Assembly: GCA_030430345.1 (NCBI GenBank)
Contig: JAUIFT010000191.1
Span: 1 to 6,172 of the forward strand
Direction: 5' to 3'
DNA from: Calditrichia bacterium
GTDB taxonomy: Bacteria; Calditrichota; Calditrichia; RBG-13-44-9; J042
Length of the DNA: 6,172 nucleotides
Position numbers and translations under genes: made by a program. The first letter of the stretch is position 1. Every line of letters starts with the position of its first letter. Below, in pieces: positions 1 to 6,172 of this stretch. A model generated the notes under the pieces. It ran no database searches and was not told the DNA's origin. It worked only from the letters and a program-made list of their open reading frames with translations.

Positions 1-96
1 GTTAGCGATAAAAATATCATTATGCCAAAATCTAAAATATTAATTCAGAATACTCTTTTCAGACTTCCGATTTTTTTATATTCTTCATTTCAAAGC

Positions 97-120
97 GCAA
101 TTATTGCAAAATATGCAAAA
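97..120. promoter_or_regulatory. Operator-like palindrome and direct repeats upstream of the Lrp/AsnC gene
   Basis: The sequence contains a perfect 11-bp palindrome, GCAATTATTGC, at 97-107. It is followed by two copies of TGCAAAA, at 105-111 and 114-120, spaced 9 bp apart. The cluster lies about 45 bp before the regulator gene and overlaps its candidate -35 element. Lrp/AsnC proteins are known to bind short AT-rich imperfect palindromes, often several in a row, and many repress their own gene. That this is an autoregulatory site is inference from position and symmetry; short repeats in AT-rich DNA can arise by chance. Confidence 0.35.
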
Positions 121-133
121 AATTAGCTATTAT
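104..133 (+). promoter_or_regulatory. Candidate sigma-70-type promoter for the Lrp/AsnC gene
   Basis: TTGCAA at 104-109 (four of six matches to TTGACA) is separated by 18 bp from TATTAT at 128-133 (five of six matches to TATAAT). Transcription would begin near 140. That leaves a leader of about 11 nt to the ATG at 151, or about 23 nt to the in-frame ATG at 163. The -35 hexamer overlaps the palindrome and repeats, so a protein bound there would block RNA polymerase. The call is by eye. If the host is of the Bacteroidota type, its housekeeping promoters differ and this match would mean little. Confidence 0.4.
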
Positions 134-150
134 TTCAACATATAGTAAAA

Positions 151-699
151 ATGGAAATCAAAATGAAAAAAATTAAAACCAATACTAGCAGGGAATCCGC
201 TTCACAACTGTCCGGTTCAAATATCGATCGCTTAGATTTTCATATTATGCAGCATTTGATTGAGGATGGCCGAAAATCGCTCACTGATATTGCCAAAGCC
301 CTGGATATTTCCGTCGGCACAGCCCGCAATCGACTTTCCCGCCTATTGGAAGAAGAGGTATTTATGGTATTTGGGCAGGTTGATCCTAATCGGATCGGCT
401 TTAATGCCTATGCGCAGATATTTATCGCCATCCGTCCGGTGAATCGCCTCGCAGACATCGCCGCGCAGATCGCCGCTTTTCCGGAAGTAAGCTTCGTTGC
501 GCAAATTGCCGGAGAGTTTGATCTGGAGATCAACGTCATGTGCCGGGACAACAATCACCTCACCGCCCTGATGAATGAACGGCTTTATAAGATCGACGGG
601 ATTCATCAAACCAAAACCAATATGTATCTGCAAGTATTTAAAGTGGCGCAGCCGGATTTACAGCAGCTATTTCCAAACGAGAATAAAAAAGCAGAGTAA
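151..699 (+). CDS. Lrp/AsnC family transcriptional regulator
   Basis: This 182-residue protein has the two-domain layout of the Lrp/AsnC (feast/famine) family. Residues about 26-71 form the N-terminal winged helix-turn-helix, opening with IDRLDFHIMQHLIEDGR and with a recognition helix near 54-68. Residues about 85-165 form the RAM/AsnC ligand-binding and oligomerisation domain, with the typical AGEFDLEINV strand at 120-129. These proteins usually bind amino acids or related small molecules and act as dimers to octamers in the cytoplasm; the ligand here cannot be read from sequence. The protein is slightly longer than the usual 150-165 residues because of a basic, probably disordered N-terminus. 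Two starts are possible. The ATG at 151 has no evident ribosome binding site. The in-frame ATG at 163 has GGAAA at 153-157 at workable spacing and would give 178 residues, so 163 may be the true start. It appears monocistronic, with a 221-bp gap to the next gene. Confidence 0.93.
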   Translation: MEIKMKKIKTNTSRESASQLSGSNIDRLDFHIMQHLIEDGRKSLTDIAKALDISVGTARNRLSRLLEEEVFMVFGQVDPNRIGFNAYAQIFIAIRPVNRLADIAAQIAAFPEVSFVAQIAGEFDLEINVMCRDNNHLTALMNERLYKIDGIHQTKTNMYLQVFKVAQPDLQQLFPNENKKAE

Positions 700-920
700 C
701 ATACGGCCTCTACGGGAGAGAAAGAAAAGCGGATTAAAAACGTGGTTTCAGGCTTGAACTGTCCGATGTTGAATCAAAAATATACTCCGTAGTAAACATC
801 ATATTTCTATTGGTAAAATATATCCCTTTCCGTAGGTTGTTTATACCGTTCAGTAGCATTAATTGATGAGCGCGGCGCTTTATTGTATGGGTTATAATAA
901 ACAACAAGAAAGCGGCAACC
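700..920. other. Gene-free spacer between regulator and phosphoesterase genes
   Basis: No credible gene lies here. The spacer contains a weak CTCT/GAGAG inverted pair at 709-720 without a T-tract, which is not convincing as a terminator. Two copies of TCCGTAG occur at 786-792 and 829-835. A perfect 11-bp palindrome, AGCGCGGCGCT, lies at 869-879, directly upstream of the likely promoter of the phosphoesterase gene, and could be an operator. A 62-codon reading frame on the - strand covers much of the spacer, but its start codon overlaps the ATG of the phosphoesterase gene and I do not consider it real. Confidence 0.5.
893..898 (+). promoter_or_regulatory. Candidate -10 element for the metallophosphoesterase gene
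   Basis: An exact TATAAT lies 22 bp before the ATG at 921. No good -35 hexamer sits 16-18 bp upstream. The nearest candidate, TTGATG at 863-868, is 24 bp away, which is too far for a standard promoter. Transcription from here would give a leader of about 15 nt, rich in A, with only AAGAAAG (906-912) as a possible weak ribosome binding site. The palindrome at 869-879 would fall in the -35 region. Confidence 0.3.
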
Positions 921-1784
921 ATGATTCCCTGCTTCTTTATTTCCGATCTGCACGGGCAAATTGACCGTTACCGAAAACTTTTTTCGGCAATCAAAACCGA
1001 ACGGCCGGCGGCAGTCTTTTTCGGCGGCGATCTTTTACCTTCCGGATTACATGCACTCACCGCCTCAACAATGGGCCGGCGGGATTTCATCAACGATTTT
1101 TTAGCGCTGGAATTTCTGAAGTTGCTGCAGGAATTGAAAGATGCCTATCCGCGCGTTTTGCTGATTCTAGGCAATGATGATCCGCGCTTTCAGGAAGCCG
1201 CCATTCTGGATGCTGGCGTAAAGGGCATCTGGCAGTATATCCACAACCGGAAAGTGAAACTGGGTAACTATGCGGTGTACGGCTATGCTTTTGTGCCGCC
1301 GTCGCCTTTTCAACTGAAAGATTGGGAGCGCTATGACGTTTCCCGTTTTATCGATCCGGGATGCATTTCACCGGAGGAAGGTTACCGCTCTTTGCCAGCG
1401 GCAGCGCATGAAATCCGCTATGCAACCATTGAAAGAGATTTGCAATTACTGGCGGGGAAAGACGATCTCGCGCGTGCGGTTTTGCTTTTCCACTCCCCGC
1501 CTTATCAAACCTGCCTGGACCGCGCAGCCCTTGATGGCAAAATGATTGATCATGCCCCGTTGGACGTCCACATTGGCAGCATTGCGATCAAGCGCTTTAT
1601 TAAGAATCGCCAGCCATTGATCACCCTGCACGGACACGTTCACGAATCGGCACGGCTGACCGGCAGCTGGCGGGAACAGATCGGCAGGACCTGGGCCTTT
1701 TCCGCCGCCCACGACGGGCCGGAACTGGCGCTGGTCCGGTTTGACCTGGAAAACCCGGAAAAAGCCACCCGGCAGTTGATTTAG
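921..1784 (+). CDS. Calcineurin-like metallophosphoesterase
   Basis: This 287-residue protein carries the full set of metal-binding motifs of the calcineurin-like (PF00149-type) metallophosphoesterase fold. D9 and H11 are in SDLHG, D37 in FFGGD, N85 in LILGNDDPR, H191 in LLFHSPP, and H239 and H241 in LHGHVHES. Such enzymes use a two-metal centre to hydrolyse phosphomonoesters or phosphodiesters; the substrate cannot be deduced. The third motif reads GNDD rather than the common GNHE. This places the catalytic histidine position on an aspartate, as in Icc/YfcE-like and archaeal-type subgroups that have GNxD. No signal peptide or membrane segment is visible, so it is probably cytoplasmic. The start is well supported: the first beta strand begins at residue 2, and an in-frame stop lies at 867-869. 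It converges on the large - strand gene, with 11 bp between the two stop codons. Confidence 0.93.
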   Translation: MIPCFFISDLHGQIDRYRKLFSAIKTERPAAVFFGGDLLPSGLHALTASTMGRRDFINDFLALEFLKLLQELKDAYPRVLLILGNDDPRFQEAAILDAGVKGIWQYIHNRKVKLGNYAVYGYAFVPPSPFQLKDWERYDVSRFIDPGCISPEEGYRSLPAAAHEIRYATIERDLQLLAGKDDLARAVLLFHSPPYQTCLDRAALDGKMIDHAPLDVHIGSIAIKRFIKNRQPLITLHGHVHESARLTGSWREQIGRTWAFSAAHDGPELALVRFDLENPEKATRQLI

Positions 1785-1807
1785 CGTGTGCTGCCTTAAC
1801 GGCTTTT
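1759..1807. terminator. Possible bidirectional rho-independent terminator between convergent genes
   Basis: A two-tier inverted repeat spans the ends of both convergent genes. The outer stem pairs AAAAGCC (1760-1766) with GGCTTTT (1801-1807). After a 4/5-nt internal loop, the inner stem pairs GGCAG (1771-1775) with CTGCC (1791-1795) around a 15-nt loop. On the + strand the structure ends in TTTT, and on the - strand in TTTTT, so it could serve both genes. Both gene ends overlap it. The inner loop is large and the T-tracts are short, so strength is uncertain. Confidence 0.42.
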
Positions 1808-4800
1808 CAGTGCTTTCCCCATCGTCAGCGGACGGGCGGCATCGGTGGTGGCACCAATCTTAATCGCATAACTGGTGCGGTTTTTGATATCCTCGTCGGT
1901 AACGATATGAATATCCAGCAAACCATCGGTTTCCTGCCCGGTCCGTAAAAAATTGATTTGGCTGAGGCACAGGCTCCAACCATCCAACCATGCTAACATT
2001 TCCTTTTTTTGCGCGTCCGTACCCTGGAAGTGAATGAGAACGTCAATATCGCTGGCGGGGCCGGCGGTGGCGTTCTTCGTACTACCAAACAAGTAAAACC
2101 CTTTCACGCCAAAACGCCCCGGATCCATCCGGGCAGCGAGGCGTTCGACATTCCGCTGACGCCAGCGCCAATGATCGTCTGTTTTTTTCGGGTTTAGCGG
2201 CATCTCTTTTTGGAGGGTTTTAATAGCTATCGTCTCACTGGACTCCGCAAACATTCCCACGGCTTCTTCCCGCTCGCCGTTCATCAATACCTGCAGCACT
2301 AGCCCACCGGTTTCATGCCCGACATCAATCACCCGGATCGTATCGGATAAATGCGCAAATTCCGGCAGGAGGCTTTCCAGCGTATTGGCGGCATTGTTCA
2401 GAAAATCTTCATTGAAAACGCTTTCCGTATCATCCGGATAGAGTGGCAAATAACGAATTGATGCTTCTACCAAATCCTGAAAGAAATGCGTGCCGAAAGA
2501 GACATCAGGGAGATAGTCCTTATGCCGGCGAGCGATCTCGATTAACATGGCGGTATTATTAATCCCGGAATAGGTAACGCTAACGCCCAGCTTGATATCT
2601 CCCCTGCTCCCCCAGCGTCCGGGCCCCATCAGAATGAACTGCCGCTTGGGTAAAATTTGATTGAGTTTACTGACCGCCTTCCCTACAGCTAAAAGATCCG
2701 CGCGTTCGCTTAAATCACTATACTTTTGCGGATTTACATACACCACATGGGTAATTTCCGGCACGATGCCATTGGAAACATAACGATTCGCCGTAAAAAG
2801 AATTTTTTCCCGGGGAACATCATAAGGAATCGCCGCCGGCTGATACGCCTCGGCGTAACTTAATGGCCGGCATTGCAGCAGGTAAAAATCAACCCCGTCA
2901 TGAGCGAATTCAATATCGACCGGCGTTTCGAATTTGTCCTGAAGAATTTTCAAAATTGAATGCATCTGTTCGATGAAACCGGTCCGGGTGATTAAACCAT
3001 CAAAGGTGACAACCGGATATTCATTCTGAAAATCGACTCCCAATGGCGCCGGGAGGTGAATGCGATCCTGTTCCAGCACTGAAACCAGCTGAGTAATTAA
3101 TGGATAATCTTCCCCGCATTCCTTGAGCAGATCATAAATATTCAGCGTTTCGAAATCATTGGTCTCAAGATTTATCACATCGATTTTCTTCGGCGAATAG
3201 CGTACCTTTTCATCAACCGTAACATTAACGCGCAGTTCCGGTTCACCGGGAGAAATCAGGATCGGATAATCATCGCTCAGGCGGTCCACTGCCCGGGTGC
3301 CGAGACCGGGCACCAGGCGGATCAGTCCATCTTCCCGTTTGATCCGGCGGGACCAGCGGAACTCATTATGGCTGAAGGCCACGCCGGCAAAAGCCGGCAG
3401 GTAATAACGCCCGATGCGCCGGCCAATTACTTCCTGTATGATAATCCCCATTTCTTCATGATAATCGACCATCCCCCGCTCCAGGCGGTATTCGATCGGG
3501 TCCGGCCCAAATGTCGAGGCATAAACTTCCGTGATCGCATCTATCAGGGCGGCCAGACGCACCTCCTTGCTACCCTGGTTGGCGATAAACAAACTTTTAT
3601 ACTTGCCGGCAAAGGCAGTGCCCATGCGGTCTTCCAGCAAACTGGAACTCCGGACAATTAACGGCACATCGCCGAAATCGTCCAGCGCGACCGACAAGCC
3701 TTTCACTATTTCCGGGGGCAGAGAGGAGTTCTTAAAGACATGAACGACGTAGGGATATTCCTGGCGCACCTGCCCGATATCCTTGTATTTCTGTTCGACA
3801 ATTTCTTCCAAATTGTTGTAGTTTACAAATTTAAGAATGCCATCCGAGGTAAGATACCAGGATTTGGGGGTTTTTATCTGGCGCAGCAGTTCATTTTTGT
3901 CGGACATTTTTTTCAGTACCTGGGCCGCTAAAAAAAGGCCGGCGCTCTTCCCGCCCAATTTGCCGTGACTGCCAGCCGGAGAGATAATATGCTGAAGCAG
4001 GTTATAGAAGTCATCCACTTCAATAAAACTTTTTGCGATGTTTATGAATTGGGATTGATCGGTTAAGAGACGCCGTATCAAGGCCACCCGAAATCCTTTT
4101 TCCCGCGGGGTGGGCAGCTCCAATCCCTGCGGAGCCAGGTGGTGATAGCGTTCGATCGCCCCGGTAATGTCCACGAGGTTTGCGGCGGGATTTTCCAGAA
4201 TATTCACCAGAAACGCCGAGCGATCCTCCTTAATCCATTTCTGGATGCTCTTCAGGGTTTCCGCCTCGCTGAGATGGGTGCCGGCAATTCGGAAAATGTC
4301 CTCGCTGATATTCAGAATATCCCGGGCGGCCTTTTTCTGATAGGGGCGGTTGGCCTCCTTCAACAATTCACTTTCCTCGTTCCGGTAGGCAGGATTAAAA
4401 TCTTCCAGTAAATGTTCGGCGGCTTCGATGCCGCTCCAGCAAAGATAGTTGAGCATCTTCCGGGAAATGCGCATCAACAGCTTCGGATCGGTTCGTTTCA
4501 GCAGATCAACGATTACCAGCCAGTCGCCGTCGCGCTTTTGCGGAACGCTCTGCTCCTCAAATACTTTTTTCAGCTTTTCATGAAGGATACGGCGGCCAAG
4601 GCGTTCGGCAATGGTATTGATCAGCTTGCGTTCCTCCTTCAAAAAAGGGCCTTCATCAGCGGGAGGACGTTCTTCGCTATAATAAATATGCAGCGAGCCG
4701 GCTTTTTCCTCCTGAATAACAATATCAGCACTGAGCGCCCAGGGAGACTCGCGAAAATCCTCCGATTGATACTGCGTATCTCCCAAAATGATTTTTGCCT

Positions 4801-4981
4801 GGCAAATGTCCGGATATTGCCAGCCGGGCGGAATTACCGCAATAATGCCCCGGCAGATATCCCCGGCAGATGCTTCGGAGGCATTAAAAAGCTCTTCCAC
4901 CTGATAAAGGCAGTTTAACTCCTTTGCTCTTTCCTTAAGTGCATGCACCAGATTGTCAACGGATTGATCTTTTTTCGGCAT
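1796..4981 (-). CDS. PEP/pyruvate-binding (PPDK_N) ATP-grasp protein with C-terminal nucleotidyltransferase domain
   Basis: This 1061-residue protein has several modules. Residues about 15-140 resemble the GAF-like sensor found at the start of some histidine kinases (KELNCLYQVEELF, then IPPGWQYPDICQAKI). Residues about 150-335 are mostly helical and unassigned. Residues about 341-708 are a PPDK_N ATP-grasp domain: LGGKSAGL with K345, VRSSSLLED with R444 and D451, PGLGTRAVDR at 558-567, and DIEF (D689, E691) followed by LLQCRP (Q703, R705). The E-to-Q distance of 12 matches E323/Q335 of pyruvate phosphate dikinase, so ATP binding is probably intact. Residues about 727-910 hold a module with GPGRWGS (786-792) and GTHFF (830-834). 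Residues about 945-1045 form a polymerase-beta-type nucleotidyltransferase with GS at 966-967, SDID at 977-980 and a third acidic residue at D1023. The swivel phosphohistidine domain and PEP-binding barrel are absent, so it is not a complete PEP synthase; the substrate is unknown. The start ATG has only GGGAAAAG (4985-4992) upstream. It follows a paralogue by 92 bp, probably in one operon. Confidence 0.9.
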   Translation of the reverse strand: MPKKDQSVDNLVHALKERAKELNCLYQVEELFNASEASAGDICRGIIAVIPPGWQYPDICQAKIILGDTQYQSEDFRESPWALSADIVIQEEKAGSLHIYYSEERPPADEGPFLKEERKLINTIAERLGRRILHEKLKKVFEEQSVPQKRDGDWLVIVDLLKRTDPKLLMRISRKMLNYLCWSGIEAAEHLLEDFNPAYRNEESELLKEANRPYQKKAARDILNISEDIFRIAGTHLSEAETLKSIQKWIKEDRSAFLVNILENPAANLVDITGAIERYHHLAPQGLELPTPREKGFRVALIRRLLTDQSQFINIAKSFIEVDDFYNLLQHIISPAGSHGKLGGKSAGLFLAAQVLKKMSDKNELLRQIKTPKSWYLTSDGILKFVNYNNLEEIVEQKYKDIGQVRQEYPYVVHVFKNSSLPPEIVKGLSVALDDFGDVPLIVRSSSLLEDRMGTAFAGKYKSLFIANQGSKEVRLAALIDAITEVYASTFGPDPIEYRLERGMVDYHEEMGIIIQEVIGRRIGRYYLPAFAGVAFSHNEFRWSRRIKREDGLIRLVPGLGTRAVDRLSDDYPILISPGEPELRVNVTVDEKVRYSPKKIDVINLETNDFETLNIYDLLKECGEDYPLITQLVSVLEQDRIHLPAPLGVDFQNEYPVVTFDGLITRTGFIEQMHSILKILQDKFETPVDIEFAHDGVDFYLLQCRPLSYAEAYQPAAIPYDVPREKILFTANRYVSNGIVPEITHVVYVNPQKYSDLSERADLLAVGKAVSKLNQILPKRQFILMGPGRWGSRGDIKLGVSVTYSGINNTAMLIEIARRHKDYLPDVSFGTHFFQDLVEASIRYLPLYPDDTESVFNEDFLNNAANTLESLLPEFAHLSDTIRVIDVGHETGGLVLQVLMNGEREEAVGMFAESSETIAIKTLQKEMPLNPKKTDDHWRWRQRNVERLAARMDPGRFGVKGFYLFGSTKNATAGPASDIDVLIHFQGTDAQKKEMLAWLDGWSLCLSQINFLRTGQETDGLLDIHIVTDEDIKNRTSYAIKIGATTDAARPLTMGKALKSR

Positions 4982-5073
4982 AACTTTTCCCGGGATAAGA
5001 ATTGGATTTACGGTTCGATATCACCCTCCGGCAGCGCTATAATCTCACAGCTATCCGGGAGTGGCGACTTTAT
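4982..5073 (-). other. Spacer between the two PPDK_N genes
   Basis: This 92-bp spacer has no clear terminator and no clear promoter, which favours co-transcription of the two - strand genes. A good Shine-Dalgarno-like GGAGG (CCTCC on the + strand at 5025-5029) lies about 45 bp before the start of the downstream gene, too far to serve it. The only frame near it is a GTG directly abutting it, which opens about two dozen codons before a stop and is not credible. A TCCCGGGA palindrome (4988-4995) sits just before the downstream ATG; paired as RNA it might mask the start, but it has no loop and may be chance. Confidence 0.4.
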
Positions 5074-6172
5074 TTATGTTTTGCAGATAATCCCCCGCCC
5101 GCTTCTGCCGTCTACTTTAATTTTTAAGGGCTGGGAGAGGCGAATGTGCCGTGTAAAGCGGGTTTCCGACACCGCCGGCTGTTGCGCCAGCCAATCCCAG
5201 TCAATCTGGTAGCTGCCGGCGAAAGGCATTGAGAAATAAAACACCTGCAGACTGGTTAAATTGTGAAAAAAATGCGATCCCTGGCTCAAATCGACGTTCA
5301 TCCGCTCTCCGGTCGCTTCGACGATTGCCTTCGCCCCGGAAATCTGTCCCCAGTTAACCGGAATGCCAAGCCAGGGATCTGAGCTGCCCCAGCGCCCAAA
5401 TCCGATCAATAAATAGGGTAAATGATTGGCGACCAGCGTGGTATTGACCGCTTCCAGCTCCGCGGCAATGAGCGGCGTATACTTTGCCAGAAAACTGTCC
5501 GGTTTTACATAAACGACATCCCTAATCGTCTCCAGCGAGCCGTTTCCAAGCGCACTCTCGGAAGCAGCCAAAACATTCTCCCCGCCAAGCGCTTCCGTTG
5601 AGATCGCGACATGTTCGCTGGAAACGACCATCGGACGTACCTGCAGAAAGCCGAAACGATGGGGATGGAAGGTCATGGCAAATTCAATTTCCACCGGCGC
5701 CTCCAGGGCTTTTTCGCAGGCGGCAAGCAGCGAGCGAAGCAAATCATTCAAAGGCGGTTCGTTGAAGGTCAGCATCATGGCGAAGTTCAGAATACGCGGG
5801 CCATCCCGTCCGAGGCCGGGAACGATTCTGCCAGCATCCGGGTCCAGGGTGGAAGCGGTGTAACGCAAGGTGCCATCCTCCTCGGCGGTCTGAAGTTCCG
5901 ATTTCAGTAAGTATTCGGTTTCTTTAATGGGATCGTAGGCCGAGGGCTTCCCCATATTAACCGCCCAGAATCTGGTCTGGGTCTGTTTCAACTGTTCCGC
6001 AAGGGAATTAAATGGAGGGCCGATTCTCGGATAGGTGGGAGAATAGGTCCAGGAGATGCCTCCATCAACGATGGTCTTTCCCAGTCCCAGGGCCAGATTC
6101 ACCACCCCGTCCTGCGGTTGCGCGCGGCCGGTAGCGTAATAATTATACGACCGCGCCACTCCAGAAATATCC
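5074..6172 (-). CDS. PEP/pyruvate-binding (PPDK_N) protein, C-terminal part (5' end outside the window)
   Basis: The frame is open to the right edge. The codons before a possible GTG at 6159 read DISG, matching the conserved run before VARSYN in this family, so the GTG is internal and the N-terminal half of the gene is missing. About 365 residues are visible; numbers below count that GTG as residue 1. The visible part begins late in the ATP-grasp domain, with LALGLGKTIVDGG (22-34), then EIEF (157-160) and LQVRP (172-176), the nucleotide-binding end of PPDK_N. Next comes the module shared with the downstream gene: GFGRWGSS (253-260), LGIPVNW, then SQGSHFF (292-298), and a short terminal beta-rich tail (LKIKVDGRSGRGIICK). 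It ends there, so no phosphohistidine swivel domain, PEP-binding barrel or nucleotidyltransferase follows. The missing N-terminus could hold another ATP-grasp half or a sensory domain. Substrate and acceptor are unknown. It is probably the first of the two genes in this operon. Confidence 0.88.
   Translation of the reverse strand, partial: DISGVARSYNYYATGRAQPQDGVVNLALGLGKTIVDGGISWTYSPTYPRIGPPFNSLAEQLKQTQTRFWAVNMGKPSAYDPIKETEYLLKSELQTAEEDGTLRYTASTLDPDAGRIVPGLGRDGPRILNFAMMLTFNEPPLNDLLRSLLAACEKALEAPVEIEFAMTFHPHRFGFLQVRPMVVSSEHVAISTEALGGENVLAASESALGNGSLETIRDVVYVKPDSFLAKYTPLIAAELEAVNTTLVANHLPYLLIGFGRWGSSDPWLGIPVNWGQISGAKAIVEATGERMNVDLSQGSHFFHNLTSLQVFYFSMPFAGSYQIDWDWLAQQPAVSETRFTRHIRLSQPLKIKVDGRSGRGIICKT

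Noticed and set aside
1..96. Possible gene end or small RNA in the AT-rich left edge
   Set aside because: No reading frame, no stable hairpin with a T-tract and no RNA-like structure could be seen; the T-run at 71-77 has no stem before it.
343..633. A 96-codon - strand frame antisense to the Lrp/AsnC gene
   Set aside because: The + strand frame encodes a clear Lrp/AsnC protein; the antisense product has no family features.
734..922. A 62-codon - strand frame in the spacer, with a hydrophobic N-terminus
   Set aside because: Its start codon overlaps the ATG of the well-supported phosphoesterase gene in the opposite direction; the rest is AT-rich spacer with no recognisable domain.
4412..4918. 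A 168-codon + strand frame
   Set aside because: It lies wholly antisense to the strongly supported PPDK_N/NTase gene, shows no recognisable motif and is explained as a shadow of that gene's codon usage.
6157..6159. GTG as the start of the right-hand gene
   Set aside because: The frame stays open to the window edge and the preceding codons (DISG) match the family's conserved context, so the gene begins beyond the window.
1796..6172. Reading the two - strand genes as one PEP synthase or PPDK split by a frameshift
   Set aside because: Each has its own ATP-grasp C-terminal half and GRWGS/HFF module, and the upstream one ends naturally after the module. They are paralogues in tandem, not fragments of one gene.

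Overview
This looks like a bacterial chromosomal segment with four protein-coding genes and no RNA gene, insertion sequence or CRISPR array that I can recognise. Two genes are on the + strand: an Lrp/AsnC-type regulator and a calcineurin-like metallophosphoesterase. Two are on the - strand, converging on them: a tandem pair of PEP/pyruvate-binding-domain (PPDK_N, ATP-grasp) proteins, the upstream one cut by the right window edge. Coding DNA is of moderate GC and the left non-coding edge is strongly AT-rich. Shine-Dalgarno signals are weak throughout. Such large, incomplete dikinase-like proteins are, from memory, commonest in Bacteroidota/Calditrichota-like bacteria and Deltaproteobacteria-like lineages. 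The host assignment is therefore a weak guess.

Layout from left to right: 1-150 is an AT-rich promoter region with a palindrome and direct repeats that could be an autoregulatory site. 151-699 is the Lrp/AsnC regulator. 700-920 is a gene-free spacer with a TATAAT element. 921-1784 is the metallophosphoesterase. 1759-1807 is a two-tier inverted repeat that could end transcription in both directions. 1796-4981 (-) is a 1061-residue protein with a GAF-like N-terminus, a helical linker, a PPDK_N ATP-grasp domain, a module with GPGRWGS and GTHFF motifs, and a C-terminal polymerase-beta-type nucleotidyltransferase domain. 4982-5073 is a short spacer. 5074-6172 (-) is the C-terminal part of a second PPDK_N protein carrying the same GRWGS/GSHFF module and no nucleotidyltransferase.

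The point of most interest is the pair of dikinase-like proteins. Both keep the ATP-grasp half of PEP synthase/pyruvate phosphate dikinase. In the complete one, the phosphohistidine swivel domain and the PEP/pyruvate TIM barrel are missing. In their place both carry a shared module containing an invariant histidine, and one has acquired a nucleotidyltransferase. They are therefore unlikely to be ordinary gluconeogenic enzymes; a role as ATP-dependent phosphotransferases or signalling proteins is an inference. The order and spacing suggest the pair is co-transcribed. Nothing in the sequence ties the + strand genes to them functionally.
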